Source of the DNA: Polaromonas sp. JS666
GTDB taxonomy: Bacteria > Pseudomonadota > Gammaproteobacteria > Burkholderiales > Burkholderiaceae_C
Length of the DNA stretch: 64,000 nucleotides
Direction: 5' to 3'
Assembly (NCBI RefSeq): GCF_000013865.1
Contig: NC_007948.1
Span: 4,641,001 to 4,705,000, forward strand
Under the pieces are notes generated by a model. It saw only the letters and a program-made list of their open reading frames with translations. It was not told where the DNA came from and made no database searches. Both the position numbers and the translations under genes were made by a program. Each line of letters starts with the position of its first letter. The stretch's first letter is position 1. Positions 16,420-24,792 of this stretch are shown here, piece by piece.

Positions 16420-17331
16420 TCATTTTCCTTGTAGTGCTTCGCACTCTTCGCGTGCGATCTGACGTAATACTTCTGAAAATTTCGCGACCAGGCGGTTGGC
16501 CGGTCGACCTTTCGGAATGATCAGAATGCCTTCATACGGCAGTGCGGGATCAAAAGGCCGTGTCACGACAGGCGCCGACCGGTAATCCTGTACGGCAAGC
16601 GGATTGACGATACTTATGCCCATGCCCAGCCCCACGAGCGACCAGATGATGGAGCTGTAGGACGTTTCGATATTTATTATTCGCTTCACCCCCGCTTGAT
16701 CGAAAATTCGGTCGACGCTTTTACGCAGTTCGTCAGGCTTGGCTGACGAGATGAAGGTCTCGCCTTCAAGATCCATCGGAGTGAGACGCTTCTTCTCCGC
16801 CAGTCGGTGGTTTTCCGGCATCAGGCAAACGCCATCTATCCGGTATAAAACGTCCGGCTCAGTTGAAATGTCCTGGCGTGACAGCTGCGAAACGATGCCC
16901 AAATCACAGAAATGCGAATCCACCCACTGCGAAATGACCGACGAGTGGCCCATGTGAATGGAGATGCCGACTTCGGGATGATCTTGGGCGAACCTCTTTA
17001 TTGCGCGCGGCAGAAGTCCGAATGCAATCGTGGACACCGCGGCAATTCTCAGTTCGCCGGTGCCAAAACGCCTAATTTTGTCTGCAGTTTCATCTAGCCT
17101 CTCCAAACCCAGGAAGCTGCGTTGAACCTCGGTGAAAAAAGTGAGCCCCTCCTCCGTTGGGGTCAACTTGCCTGGGGATCTTTCGAAAAGGAGGAGGCCG
17201 ATGGCTTTTTCAAGCTGAGATATCAACCGGCTGACATTGGGCTGCGAAGTGTGAAGAACGCGCGCCGCTGCCGTGGTGGAGCCGGAGAGCACAACCGCAC
17301 GAAAGGCTTCAACCTGCGAGAGGTTCATCAT
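16420..17331 (-). CDS. LysR-type transcriptional regulator (cassette B side)
   Basis: A 303-residue LysR regulator with the helix-turn-helix at residues about 5-65 (VEAFRAVVLSGSTTAAARVL, TSQPNVSRLISQLEKAIGL) and an effector domain starting at GELRIAAVST. A ribosome site AAGGAG lies 8 bases before the ATG. It sits between the enolase gene and the PotD-like binding protein gene on the same strand, and probably controls one or both. The very 3' end of this gene is also present as a stub at 26037-26090 upstream of the paralogous binding protein, showing that the lysR end and the binding protein were duplicated as one piece. Confidence 0.92.
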   Translation of the reverse strand: MMNLSQVEAFRAVVLSGSTTAAARVLHTSQPNVSRLISQLEKAIGLLLFERSPGKLTPTEEGLTFFTEVQRSFLGLERLDETADKIRRFGTGELRIAAVSTIAFGLLPRAIKRFAQDHPEVGISIHMGHSSVISQWVDSHFCDLGIVSQLSRQDISTEPDVLYRIDGVCLMPENHRLAEKKRLTPMDLEGETFISSAKPDELRKSVDRIFDQAGVKRIINIETSYSSIIWSLVGLGMGISIVNPLAVQDYRSAPVVTRPFDPALPYEGILIIPKGRPANRLVAKFSEVLRQIAREECEALQGK

Positions 17332-17442
17332 TGTGTAGGCTCCTTGTAACGTGCAACAGGCAATTTAATCGCCTAATTGGATGAATATCAAGAGGAGCCG
17401 GGAAACCGCAGGTCGCTACACCACACGGCTGGCCCTTGGATT

Positions 17443-18570
17443 TCAGGGCCGGGCGGACCCGCTGGTAGTTGCCAATCGCTTCAGGGCCTTTTCATCTACC
17501 TCAACGCCCAAACCAGGCCGCGTGCCGACATTAAAGCCGTCACCATCCAGCAGCAAGTTGACCGACATGAATTCATCTCTAACAGCCGGCACGCCGTTGG
17601 CATAGGTTTCGAGCATCACCGCGTTGGGAATAGCCGCGCACACCTGCACGCTCGCAGCTGTGGCGATGGGGCCTACCGGGTTATGGGGCGCAACACCTAT
17701 TCCATAAATCTCAGCCAACACGGCAATTTTTCGCATCTCGGTGATGCCACCAACACGAATAACGGAAGGCTGCACAATTCCCACTGCCTGGCGTTCAATC
17801 ACCGCGCGAAACTCCTGTCTTCCCGCGAGCCGCTCACCTGTCGCAAGACGAACGGGAGACTGCCGCGCCAAGCCAGAGAGCACCTCGAGGTTCTCAGCCA
17901 TCACCGGTTCTTCGACAAAAAGCAGGTTATATGGAGCCACCTGCATACAAAACTGCGCCGCGGCCGCTCGGTCAAGCCGTCGCCATAAGTCCACCATCAG
18001 ATCGATGTTGGGGCCAACTACCGCACGCACAGCCGCAACCTCGTCGACGGCTCGTTGAACTTCAATAGGCCTCACGGCCCAGTTCTGCTCATGCTGCGGA
18101 AGGAAGCGGAAGGGATACCACTTCAATGCCGTTGCCCCTTCTGAGACAGCAATCCGAGCGAGGTCGACAAGGTCCGCGCCCTTAGCGATGTCGCGCCACC
18201 ATTGATTCAGATATGCACGCACGCGCATCCGGTAAGGCCCACCTAAAAGCTGATGAACTGGTAGACCGGCTGATTTTCCGGCAATGTCCCACAGTGCCTG
18301 ATCTATAGCGCTGAGGGCGGCCAGATCGGCTGGCCCCCCGCGCCAGAAGATCCGGTCGTGAAGATCTGCCCAAATTCGCTCGACACCAATGGCACTGCGG
18401 CCTTTGAGGTATTGGGCAGCAGCGTCGATGCCTGCGCACACCTGGCCGGATCGGTAATCGAGGGTGGCCTCGCCGACACCGGTGATGCCGTCGTCTGTTT
18501 CGACAACGACCATCGTGAAGTCCTTGAAGGGCGTGGGAACCACATACCAACGGATATCTGCGATCTTCAT
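17443..18570 (-). CDS. Enolase-superfamily protein, mandelate-racemase/sugar-acid-dehydratase-like, with altered catalytic dyad
   Basis: A 375-residue enolase-superfamily member. Metal ligands are in LMVDLWRR (Asp), LFVEEP (Glu) and ATGERL (Glu). The general-base region reads ALKWYPF and the catalytic His region VAPHNPVGP. The His normally pairs with an Asp in a QPD motif. Here the motif is QPSVIRVGGIT, so the Asp is a Ser, checked in the DNA near 17760-17790. A standard dehydratase or racemase mechanism may therefore be altered. It directly follows the RidA gene (RidA stop 18571, this ATG 18570). In context it may epimerise or otherwise prepare the substrate of the cassette B dehydrogenase. 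Confidence 0.85.
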   Translation of the reverse strand: MKIADIRWYVVPTPFKDFTMVVVETDDGITGVGEATLDYRSGQVCAGIDAAAQYLKGRSAIGVERIWADLHDRIFWRGGPADLAALSAIDQALWDIAGKSAGLPVHQLLGGPYRMRVRAYLNQWWRDIAKGADLVDLARIAVSEGATALKWYPFRFLPQHEQNWAVRPIEVQRAVDEVAAVRAVVGPNIDLMVDLWRRLDRAAAAQFCMQVAPYNLLFVEEPVMAENLEVLSGLARQSPVRLATGERLAGRQEFRAVIERQAVGIVQPSVIRVGGITEMRKIAVLAEIYGIGVAPHNPVGPIATAASVQVCAAIPNAVMLETYANGVPAVRDEFMSVNLLLDGDGFNVGTRPGLGVEVDEKALKRLATTSGSARP

Positions 18571-18939
18571 TTATGCAGAACCTTTTCCTGCTGCGGCCGT
18601 TACGATGATCTCTACCAGTACGTCCGGTGCACCCAGCTCGCACTGGGCAGTGGCACGCGTGGAAGCGGCGCCGGGCGCTGTCCATGCATCCCAGACTTCA
18701 TTCATGCCTGCGAAATCGTTCTTGAGGTCCTTGATCCAGATCTGTGCGGTGAGTAGGCGGCTCTTATCTGTGCCGACCTCGGCAAGAAACTTCTCAATCT
18801 TTGCCAGGGTCTGGCGGGTCTGGCCACGAATATCCTGGCTGCGGTCGTCGGCCGTCATGCCGCCTACAAAAACCATGCCGTTGTAAACCACGGTACGGCT
18901 ACGGCGCTGATCGGTGGCAATGCGTGTGATGTCGCTCAT
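18571..18939 (-). CDS. RidA family imine/enamine deaminase (cassette B)
   Basis: A 122-residue RidA-family protein, about one domain long as usual. Visible are the QRRSRTVVYNGMVFVGGM N-terminal strand block, LAKIEKFLAEVGTDKSRLL and QIWIKDLKNDFAGMNEVWDAW. The substrate Arg region is STRATAQCEL. It has a clear AAGGAG ribosome site before the ATG. A terminator-like hairpin (18961-18990) separates it from the dehydrogenase alpha gene upstream, so it may be expressed with the enolase gene at a different level from the dehydrogenase. It is the most divergent of the three RidA copies here. Confidence 0.93.
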   Translation of the reverse strand: MSDITRIATDQRRSRTVVYNGMVFVGGMTADDRSQDIRGQTRQTLAKIEKFLAEVGTDKSRLLTAQIWIKDLKNDFAGMNEVWDAWTAPGAASTRATAQCELGAPDVLVEIIVTAAAGKGSA

Positions 18940-18960
18940 CTGAATCTCCTTTGTTTGAGT

Positions 18961-18990
18961 TAAAAAATCCCACGCAGGTCACTGCGTGGT
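18961..18990 (-). terminator. Rho-independent terminator or attenuator between dehydrogenase alpha and RidA (cassette B)
   Basis: On the minus strand the stem CCACGCA, a six-base loop and TGCGTGG are followed by GATTTTTTAA. It lies 57 bases after the alpha stop and before the RidA ribosome site, so it could set the ratio between dehydrogenase and RidA/enolase. Confidence 0.75.
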
Positions 18991-19046
18991 TCTACTTGCT
19001 TCGCAAGGTGGCACCCCTATGTCGGACGCCCTCCTTTTCTAAACGG

Positions 19047-20423
19047 CTAGCCGGCCAACTCACCTATCGTCACTGGCTTGACGGGAGGCCGAATACGGTA
19101 GTACCCCACTTCCTGCGGAGGCAGGCCACGGCTATCAGCAATGAGCTCAGTAACAGTCAAGCCACACAGCCGTCCCTGGCAAGGCCCCATCCCACATCGC
19201 CCAAACGCCTTGGTCTGGTTGGGGCCCTGGCAGCCGAGTTCGACATACTTTCTGATCTGGCCCGCAGTGACCTCTTCACAGCGACAAACGATGACGGAGT
19301 CTTCCTGCGGGATACGCTGCACCTCCGGCGGGCGATAGAGTGCATCAAGGAATGGCCTGATGTGCAGCTGATTTCGCAACTCTTTTCGCACGGCATTTTC
19401 GCGATCATCGCGGTCGGCCCCTTCAAGATGGCCAAGCCTGCCGGCAACCGCGACAGCTGCCAGCCGCCCTTGCGAAGCCGAAGCCTTGGCGCCCACAATC
19501 CCGCGGCTATCGCCTGCGATATAAATGCCGCTTTCTTCGATCTGGCCGTACTCGTCTGTTTCCGGTTCCCAGCACAACTGGGCCTCACTCCAATGGTGCT
19601 TGGCCCTGAGCGACCAGCTAAGCTGAGTGTTAGGCACCACCCCTTGATGCAAAAGCACGAGCGATGATTCGATGCGGTGGGACCGACCTTTATGGGTGAA
19701 GCACATCGCTTCAGCGTGGTCAGTGCCCTGGATCGAAAGGGCTTTCGCACCTGCATAGACTGGGACCCCATGCTGGCGCAGATGGCTAAGCATGCGCATG
19801 CCTTTGCGCAGATCGCGCCATCCGCGTAGTGCGCCTCCGATGTGGGCCACTGCCCTCAAATAATCACCGCGCTGGGTGGTGTGCACCACCGCCTTCAGTT
19901 TCACCCCTGCCTGCAGATACTGGCTAGCCAGGAGATAGAGCAAGGGGCCGCATCCTGCCAGCACGACCGGCTCGCTCGGTAACGCGCCAGCACTCTTGTA
20001 CAAAATCTGCGCTGCACCCGCGCCCATAACTCCAGGCAGCGTCCAACCGGGTATAGGGAACGGCCGCTCCATCGCACCGCTGGCCAGAATAATGTTGCGC
20101 GCTTGCAGAACTTGATTGGCGCCTTGGCGAACATAGTTCACCTTCAGGTCGCGGCCAACATTCCACACCGCGGCACCCGCGATATGCTGAGCGCCGCTTT
20201 TGGCGAATGCGCGGGTCAACTCGGTCCCTGCAGCGTAGTCTTCACCGAGCACCGACTTTCTTTTTTTGCTGGCAGCGTCTACAGCGCGGTAGATCTGTCC
20301 GCCTGACGCGATTTGCTCATCCAGCAGGGCCACGCTCAGCCCCCATCTACGCGCTTCACACGCTGCGGCCAATCCGGCCGGGCCCGCGCCCACGATGACA
20401 AGATCAACGACATTAGCGTCCAT
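19047..20423 (-). CDS. Amine/imino-acid dehydrogenase alpha subunit (cassette B)
   Basis: A 458-residue FAD/NAD-type subunit with motif LVIVGAGPAGLAAACEARRW, second Rossmann region PVVLAGCGPLLYLLASQ and C-terminal BFD-like cluster motif CRCEEVTAGQIRKYVELGC then CGMGPCQGRLCG. Start chosen at the ATG at 20423 (MDANVVDLVIVG), where homology begins. It overlaps the 3' end of the gamma gene (20413). It is more distant from the alpha subunits of A and C than those two are from each other, so it may have a different substrate or an older split. Confidence 0.9.
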   Translation of the reverse strand: MDANVVDLVIVGAGPAGLAAACEARRWGLSVALLDEQIASGGQIYRAVDAASKKRKSVLGEDYAAGTELTRAFAKSGAQHIAGAAVWNVGRDLKVNYVRQGANQVLQARNIILASGAMERPFPIPGWTLPGVMGAGAAQILYKSAGALPSEPVVLAGCGPLLYLLASQYLQAGVKLKAVVHTTQRGDYLRAVAHIGGALRGWRDLRKGMRMLSHLRQHGVPVYAGAKALSIQGTDHAEAMCFTHKGRSHRIESSLVLLHQGVVPNTQLSWSLRAKHHWSEAQLCWEPETDEYGQIEESGIYIAGDSRGIVGAKASASQGRLAAVAVAGRLGHLEGADRDDRENAVRKELRNQLHIRPFLDALYRPPEVQRIPQEDSVIVCRCEEVTAGQIRKYVELGCQGPNQTKAFGRCGMGPCQGRLCGLTVTELIADSRGLPPQEVGYYRIRPPVKPVTIGELAG

Positions 20424-20769
20424 GGTTTTCTCCTTCCGTGGAAATTTCCAGGGCAGACGCACCTTGTTGCCGTCTGACAATCATTCCCTCACGAACAGGG
20501 ATCAGACAGGCTTGGCGGCTGGGCATGCCGTCCACTTCGACCAGGCAGTCGAAACACACGCCCATCATGCAATAGGCTGCTCGCGGAGCCGAGGTGACTG
20601 GAGTAGTGCGGAACGGCCCTACCCCGTTTAGCAGCAAGGCTGCGGCAATACTGACACCCGCGGGAGCGGTAATCGTGCGGTCATCGAATCGCAGCGTGAC
20701 CGGGTCTGAAGGGGAATCCCCGTTCGATGTAAATAGCGCAGGGCAAGGAGAAGTGGTTTTAGTGTGCAT
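20413..20769 (-). CDS. Amine dehydrogenase gamma subunit, small [2Fe-2S] protein (cassette B)
   Basis: A 118-residue ferredoxin-like subunit. The cluster cysteines are seen as CMMGVCFDCLVEVDG plus a downstream Cys (RQACL). It is about 15 residues longer than the A and C versions because of an N-terminal extension (MHTKTTSPCPALF). Start chosen at the ATG at 20769, which overlaps the 3' end of the beta gene. Its own end overlaps the alpha start. Confidence 0.88.
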   Translation of the reverse strand: MHTKTTSPCPALFTSNGDSPSDPVTLRFDDRTITAPAGVSIAAALLLNGVGPFRTTPVTSAPRAAYCMMGVCFDCLVEVDGMPSRQACLIPVREGMIVRRQQGASALEISTEGENHGR

Positions 20770-21895
20770 TTGAAAAGCTCCGGTTGGGGTCCAGAAATCG
20801 TTCCCCTGCAAATACTTCGAAGGCATCAGGCGCGGCACCCAGCCCGGCCACCCAAGGTCCAATCACGTGAGCATGGGCGGCCGCTAGCGATACGCCGCTA
20901 TGACTGGTCGCCACGAATGCGCCTGGACACGACACCGACTCTTGGTAGATCGGCAGGCCATCCGGTGTCAGTACCCGCAAGGCACCCCAGGCGCGGACGA
21001 GGCGCACGCTGGAAAGAATGGGAAAGGTAGTCACCGCGCGTTTGGCGATCCATTCAACGGCAGAGACTGTGGTGCTGTCATCCAGTCCGACGTCTTCGAC
21101 CGAATAACCCAACTGGACACTGCCTTCGTTGGTTTGCCTTGCCTTGTTGGTGGGATAGGGCAAAAAAGGCTTGAGCCTTTCGGTAATGAGAACTTGCCCT
21201 CTGTTCGGCAAAACCGGTGCATGCAGGCCGACCTGAGGAGCGAGTTCGTTGTTGCCCAAGCCAGCGGCGAGTACAACGCGCGGGGCGTGCCAGCTCTTTC
21301 CGTCCTTGCTCTTGATTTCAAAGCCAGTGCCTTTCTCCTGGTATGTGATTTGCGCGACATCAACACTAGAGACCACTCGCGCACCGCGTGCCTTAAGGCC
21401 GGCATGGAGGGCGTGCAAGAGCATGAGCGGATTAGCATGACCGTCTAGCGGGCAGTAGCTGCCTCCCGCGACCGTAGGACCAATGGCCGGAAGGCGCGCC
21501 TTGAGCGCGGCGTGGTCGAGCATTTCATAGGGAATGCCCCCTACTGAGCTATTGATTCGTTCCAGCATGGCCTCACGCGCCTGCATCTCGGCTTCGCTAA
21601 AACCAATCCAGAAGCCTCCGGGCTGGTGCAGGGCTACGTCAACACCGGTGAGTTCGAGCAACTCTTTGGCCAGCGCGGGCCAAAATGTCAGAGCGTCACG
21701 GCTCCAGCGCGCATAGCGCGGCACCTTGTCGCCTTTGCTCTGCACCCACACCAGACCAAAATTTCCGCGTGAGGCGCGATGTGCGATATCGCCTTGGTCA
21801 AGCAGGGTCACGGGGGCGCCGGCCCGGGCGGCCCCGTAGGCGATGGCAGCGCCGACCAAGCCCCCGCCAATCACTACCAATTCTTGTGTTTGCAT
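20759..21895 (-). CDS. Amine dehydrogenase beta subunit, DAO-type FAD oxidoreductase (cassette B)
   Basis: A 378-residue DAO-fold flavoprotein with FAD motif LVVIGGGLVGAAIAYGAA at the N-terminus. The RGNFGLVWVQSKGD block is shared with the other beta subunits, and the C-terminal FVATSHSGVSLAAAHA block is present. A ribosome site AAGGAGAAC precedes the ATG. It starts the dehydrogenase part of cassette B after a 100-base gap from the permease gene. It is the probable catalytic subunit for the imported amine. Confidence 0.9.
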   Translation of the reverse strand: MQTQELVVIGGGLVGAAIAYGAARAGAPVTLLDQGDIAHRASRGNFGLVWVQSKGDKVPRYARWSRDALTFWPALAKELLELTGVDVALHQPGGFWIGFSEAEMQAREAMLERINSSVGGIPYEMLDHAALKARLPAIGPTVAGGSYCPLDGHANPLMLLHALHAGLKARGARVVSSVDVAQITYQEKGTGFEIKSKDGKSWHAPRVVLAAGLGNNELAPQVGLHAPVLPNRGQVLITERLKPFLPYPTNKARQTNEGSVQLGYSVEDVGLDDSTTVSAVEWIAKRAVTTFPILSSVRLVRAWGALRVLTPDGLPIYQESVSCPGAFVATSHSGVSLAAAHAHVIGPWVAGLGAAPDAFEVFAGERFLDPNRSFSNAH

Positions 21896-21995
21896 GATGT
21901 TCTCCTTGCCTGCGATGTGGGGCTTTGGCGTTCGTCGGGACGAGCGCCGTCCTTCACAGGCTTGGCCTGTTAATGTTTCTGTTAAAGAGAAAGGG

Positions 21996-22802
21996 TTACT
22001 TCTTGCCGATCAGCACACGGTCTAGTCCAACCACCCGGTCCAGCAAGACCATCAGGATCAAGGTGCCGACAATCAGCACGGTAGATATTGATGCGACGAG
22101 CGGATCGGTGATCTGCGAGATGCGGTGGTAAATGGCGACTGGCAGCGTGGTCGTTCCCGGTGTGGCAACAAAGATCGTCATGGTGACTTCGTCAAAGCTC
22201 TGTATGAAAGCCAGCATCCAGCCACCTGCTACGCCAGGCATGATGAGCGGCAATAGAACGCGCCTGAATGTGGTCAGGCGGGACGCGCCTAGCGACATCG
22301 CAGCCATCTCCGCGTCGCGATCCATACCGATCAGGGCTGCGAGGGTTAACCGCAGTGAATAGGGAAGCACAATCACCGCGTGTGTCAGCATCAAGGCGAT
22401 GACTGAGCCACTCCAGCCGGTCAGCGAGAAGAACCGCAGAAACGCCACACCCATCACGATGTGCGGGATCATTAGCGGCGACATGAGGAATGCCATCAGT
22501 GTCTCGCGTCCGCGGAAGCGATGGCGGGCAATGGCGATCGCGCCAGGCAACGCCAACGCTGCAGCAATCGTGGCCGAGCCAAGCCCTAACCAAACGGACA
22601 ACCAGAATGCGTCGATGATGTCCGGGGTATTCAAAATCGCCTCAAACCACCGCAGCGACGCGCCATCAAACGGCAACGAAATATAGTCTTTGTCGGTGAA
22701 CGAGACCAACGCCACCACGATGAGCGGCGCGACGATAAAAATCACAAAGCACGCGTGATACAGCAAGGCCAGCCAGCCGTTTCTTCCGATCTCGCCTTTC
22801 AT
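21996..22802 (-). CDS. ABC transporter permease, PotC/AfuB-like
   Basis: A 268-residue inner-membrane permease of the spermidine/putrescine-iron type with about six hydrophobic segments (ACFVIFIVAPLIVVALVSF first). The EAA-type loop is AAMSLGASRLTTFRRVLLPLIMPG. The ATG overlaps the TGA of the partner permease gene (ATGA at 22799-22802). It forms the channel with the 22799-23671 product. Confidence 0.93.
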   Translation of the reverse strand: MKGEIGRNGWLALLYHACFVIFIVAPLIVVALVSFTDKDYISLPFDGASLRWFEAILNTPDIIDAFWLSVWLGLGSATIAAALALPGAIAIARHRFRGRETLMAFLMSPLMIPHIVMGVAFLRFFSLTGWSGSVIALMLTHAVIVLPYSLRLTLAALIGMDRDAEMAAMSLGASRLTTFRRVLLPLIMPGVAGGWMLAFIQSFDEVTMTIFVATPGTTTLPVAIYHRISQITDPLVASISTVLIVGTLILMVLLDRVVGLDRVLIGKK

Positions 22803-23671
22803 GATGCGAATACCTGTTTAAAGCGGCGCTCAAGCATGCGGTTGCAACCCACAATAATGACGACATTGGCCAAAAGAAGTAGCACTGCGATAGCCGCCCC
22901 CAGCGGCCAGTTCATCGAGTTGAGGAACTCGTCGTAGGTGGCCGTGGCGACCACCTTGACACGACGGCCGCCAATAATCGATGGCGTGGCAAAGGCCGAG
23001 GCGGCGAGTGCAAAAACAATGATGCTTCCCGAAAGCACGCCAGGCAGCAATTGCGGAAACACGATACGCAAAAACGAAGTCGACGGCGTTGCCCCTAAGG
23101 ATCGACCGGCGTGTTCTACCTGCGGATCCAGCTTTTGCAGCGCACTCCATACTGCAATGACCATGAAGGGCACAAACACGTGCGTCAAAGCAATCACGAC
23201 ACCCAACATCGAAAAGAGAAAACGTATGGGTCCGTCGATGACGCCAAGGCTTTGCAGGGCATTATTGATCATGCCTTGGCTGCCCAGCAGAATCGACCAG
23301 CCAAGTGTGCGTACGACCACCGATATCAGAAGCGGCCCGAGGATGACGACAAGGAATAGACCACGCCAGGGCGCCTGCATGCGAGCCAGGATGAGCGTTT
23401 CCGGCACGCCAAGCAGCACACACAGCGCCGTGACACCCAAGGCCATGAGGCCGGTTCGGACGAATATCTGGTGGTAATAGCTGTCTGTGAGTATTTCCGC
23501 ATAGTTGGCCAGGGTGTAATTGGGCTGAATGCCGCGCATGCCGTCGAAAGCATTGAACGACAGCACTGCGGTCAGCGCCAGGGGCACCAACAAGATGCCT
23601 ACAAACAGCAGGAGCGCAGGCGAGGACAGTACCCAGGGTGCACTGGGACGGGGTGACAGGGCATCAGCCAT
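22799..23671 (-). CDS. ABC transporter permease, PotB-like
   Basis: A 290-residue permease. Start chosen at the ATG at 23671 (MADALSPRPS), which overlaps the ATPase stop by a few bases. The frame is open 12 codons upstream inside the ATPase gene. Visible are the LLVPLALTAVLSFNAFDGM first membrane region and the EAA-type loop HAGRSLGATPSTSFLRIVFPQLLPG. It is part of the four-gene importer ATPase, permease B, permease C and binding protein. Confidence 0.92.
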   Translation of the reverse strand: MADALSPRPSAPWVLSSPALLLFVGILLVPLALTAVLSFNAFDGMRGIQPNYTLANYAEILTDSYYHQIFVRTGLMALGVTALCVLLGVPETLILARMQAPWRGLFLVVILGPLLISVVVRTLGWSILLGSQGMINNALQSLGVIDGPIRFLFSMLGVVIALTHVFVPFMVIAVWSALQKLDPQVEHAGRSLGATPSTSFLRIVFPQLLPGVLSGSIIVFALAASAFATPSIIGGRRVKVVATATYDEFLNSMNWPLGAAIAVLLLLANVVIIVGCNRMLERRFKQVFAS

Positions 23672-24734
23672 GGGCACGCTCGCTGGGGATGGCACGCAGG
23701 TCGTCATCGCGCCAGACCAGGCCGATGTTCTCGCCTTCTCCGGGAAGGTGGTCGCCCAGATTTGTCGATGTCAGACGCAGCGTACCCAGTACGCTTTCGA
23801 TTTCGTAGAGCCAATGGTTGCCAAGAAAAAGCCGGGTGGTCACCTTGCCTGGCAGGTTGCCTTGCCCTGCTGCAGCCAAACGCAAGCGCTCTGGCCGGAT
23901 GTAAACGCCGACCTCCCCACTGATATTGGTTCCTGCGTGCGGGATTCGCATGGTGCAGGGGCCTGCCTGAACGATCGCGCAGTGTTCGCGCATTTCAGTA
24001 ACCCGGCCCGGAATGACATTGGTTTGGCCCAGGAAGCTGGATGCAAAGCCGGAGGCCGGTCGGTCATACACCTCGAAAGGTGTCCCGAGCTGTGCGATCT
24101 TGCCCTCGCTCATCACGGCGATACGGTCGCTCATCGTCATGGCTTCGACTTGGTCGTGCGTCACGAGAATGGTTGTGATGCCGAGCTGCCGCTGAAGGCC
24201 ACGCAGCTCAACATGCATTTCGCCGCGCAGCTTGGCATCCAGATTGGACATGGGCTCGTCCAGCAACAGCACCTGGGGACGTATCGCCAGGGCGCGGGCA
24301 ATCGCGACTCGCTGACGTTGACCGCCCGAAAGTTCACGCGGATATCGCTTGCCGAGGCCACCCAGTCGGACCAGCTCCAAGGATTCCTCAATACGGCTGG
24401 CCGCCTGCGGGCGAGCGAGCTTTCGCATTTCCAGGCCGAAGCCGATGTTCTCGGCGACGGTCATATGGGGAAACAGCGCGTAGCTCTGGAACACCAAACC
24501 CATGTCCCGCTTTTCGGGGCGAACCTCGGTGATGTCTTTGCCATTCAGATGGACGCGGCCTGAAGTTGAAACCACAAACCCGGCGACCATTTGCAGGGTC
24601 GTTGTCTTGCCGCACCCTGATGGGCCAAGTAAAGAAATGAATTCGCCGCGCTCGACGTCCAGATTCAACTCGCGTACGACGTGCGAGTCGCCGCCGTACG
24701 TCTTGGACAAAGCTCGGAGTGATAAAAAGCTCAT
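23664..24734 (-). CDS. ABC transporter ATPase, PotA-like
   Basis: A 356-residue ATPase with Walker A GPSGCGKTT, Q-loop FQSYALFPHMTV, signature LSGGQRQRVAIARAL, Walker B VLLLDEPMSNLD and switch THDQVEAMT. The C-terminal TOBE-type domain (IRPERLRLAAAGQG) is typical of PotA/FbpC/UgpC proteins. The start lies 58 bases after the binding protein gene. It drives the PotBC-like permeases encoded downstream. Confidence 0.95.
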   Translation of the reverse strand: MSFLSLRALSKTYGGDSHVVRELNLDVERGEFISLLGPSGCGKTTTLQMVAGFVVSTSGRVHLNGKDITEVRPEKRDMGLVFQSYALFPHMTVAENIGFGLEMRKLARPQAASRIEESLELVRLGGLGKRYPRELSGGQRQRVAIARALAIRPQVLLLDEPMSNLDAKLRGEMHVELRGLQRQLGITTILVTHDQVEAMTMSDRIAVMSEGKIAQLGTPFEVYDRPASGFASSFLGQTNVIPGRVTEMREHCAIVQAGPCTMRIPHAGTNISGEVGVYIRPERLRLAAAGQGNLPGKVTTRLFLGNHWLYEIESVLGTLRLTSTNLGDHLPGEGENIGLVWRDDDLRAIPSERAHG

Positions 24735-24792
24735 GGGACATGTGGGGACAGGGTCCCCCTCCAGAAAGGGAATAAAAGCGGGTACAAAAGGA

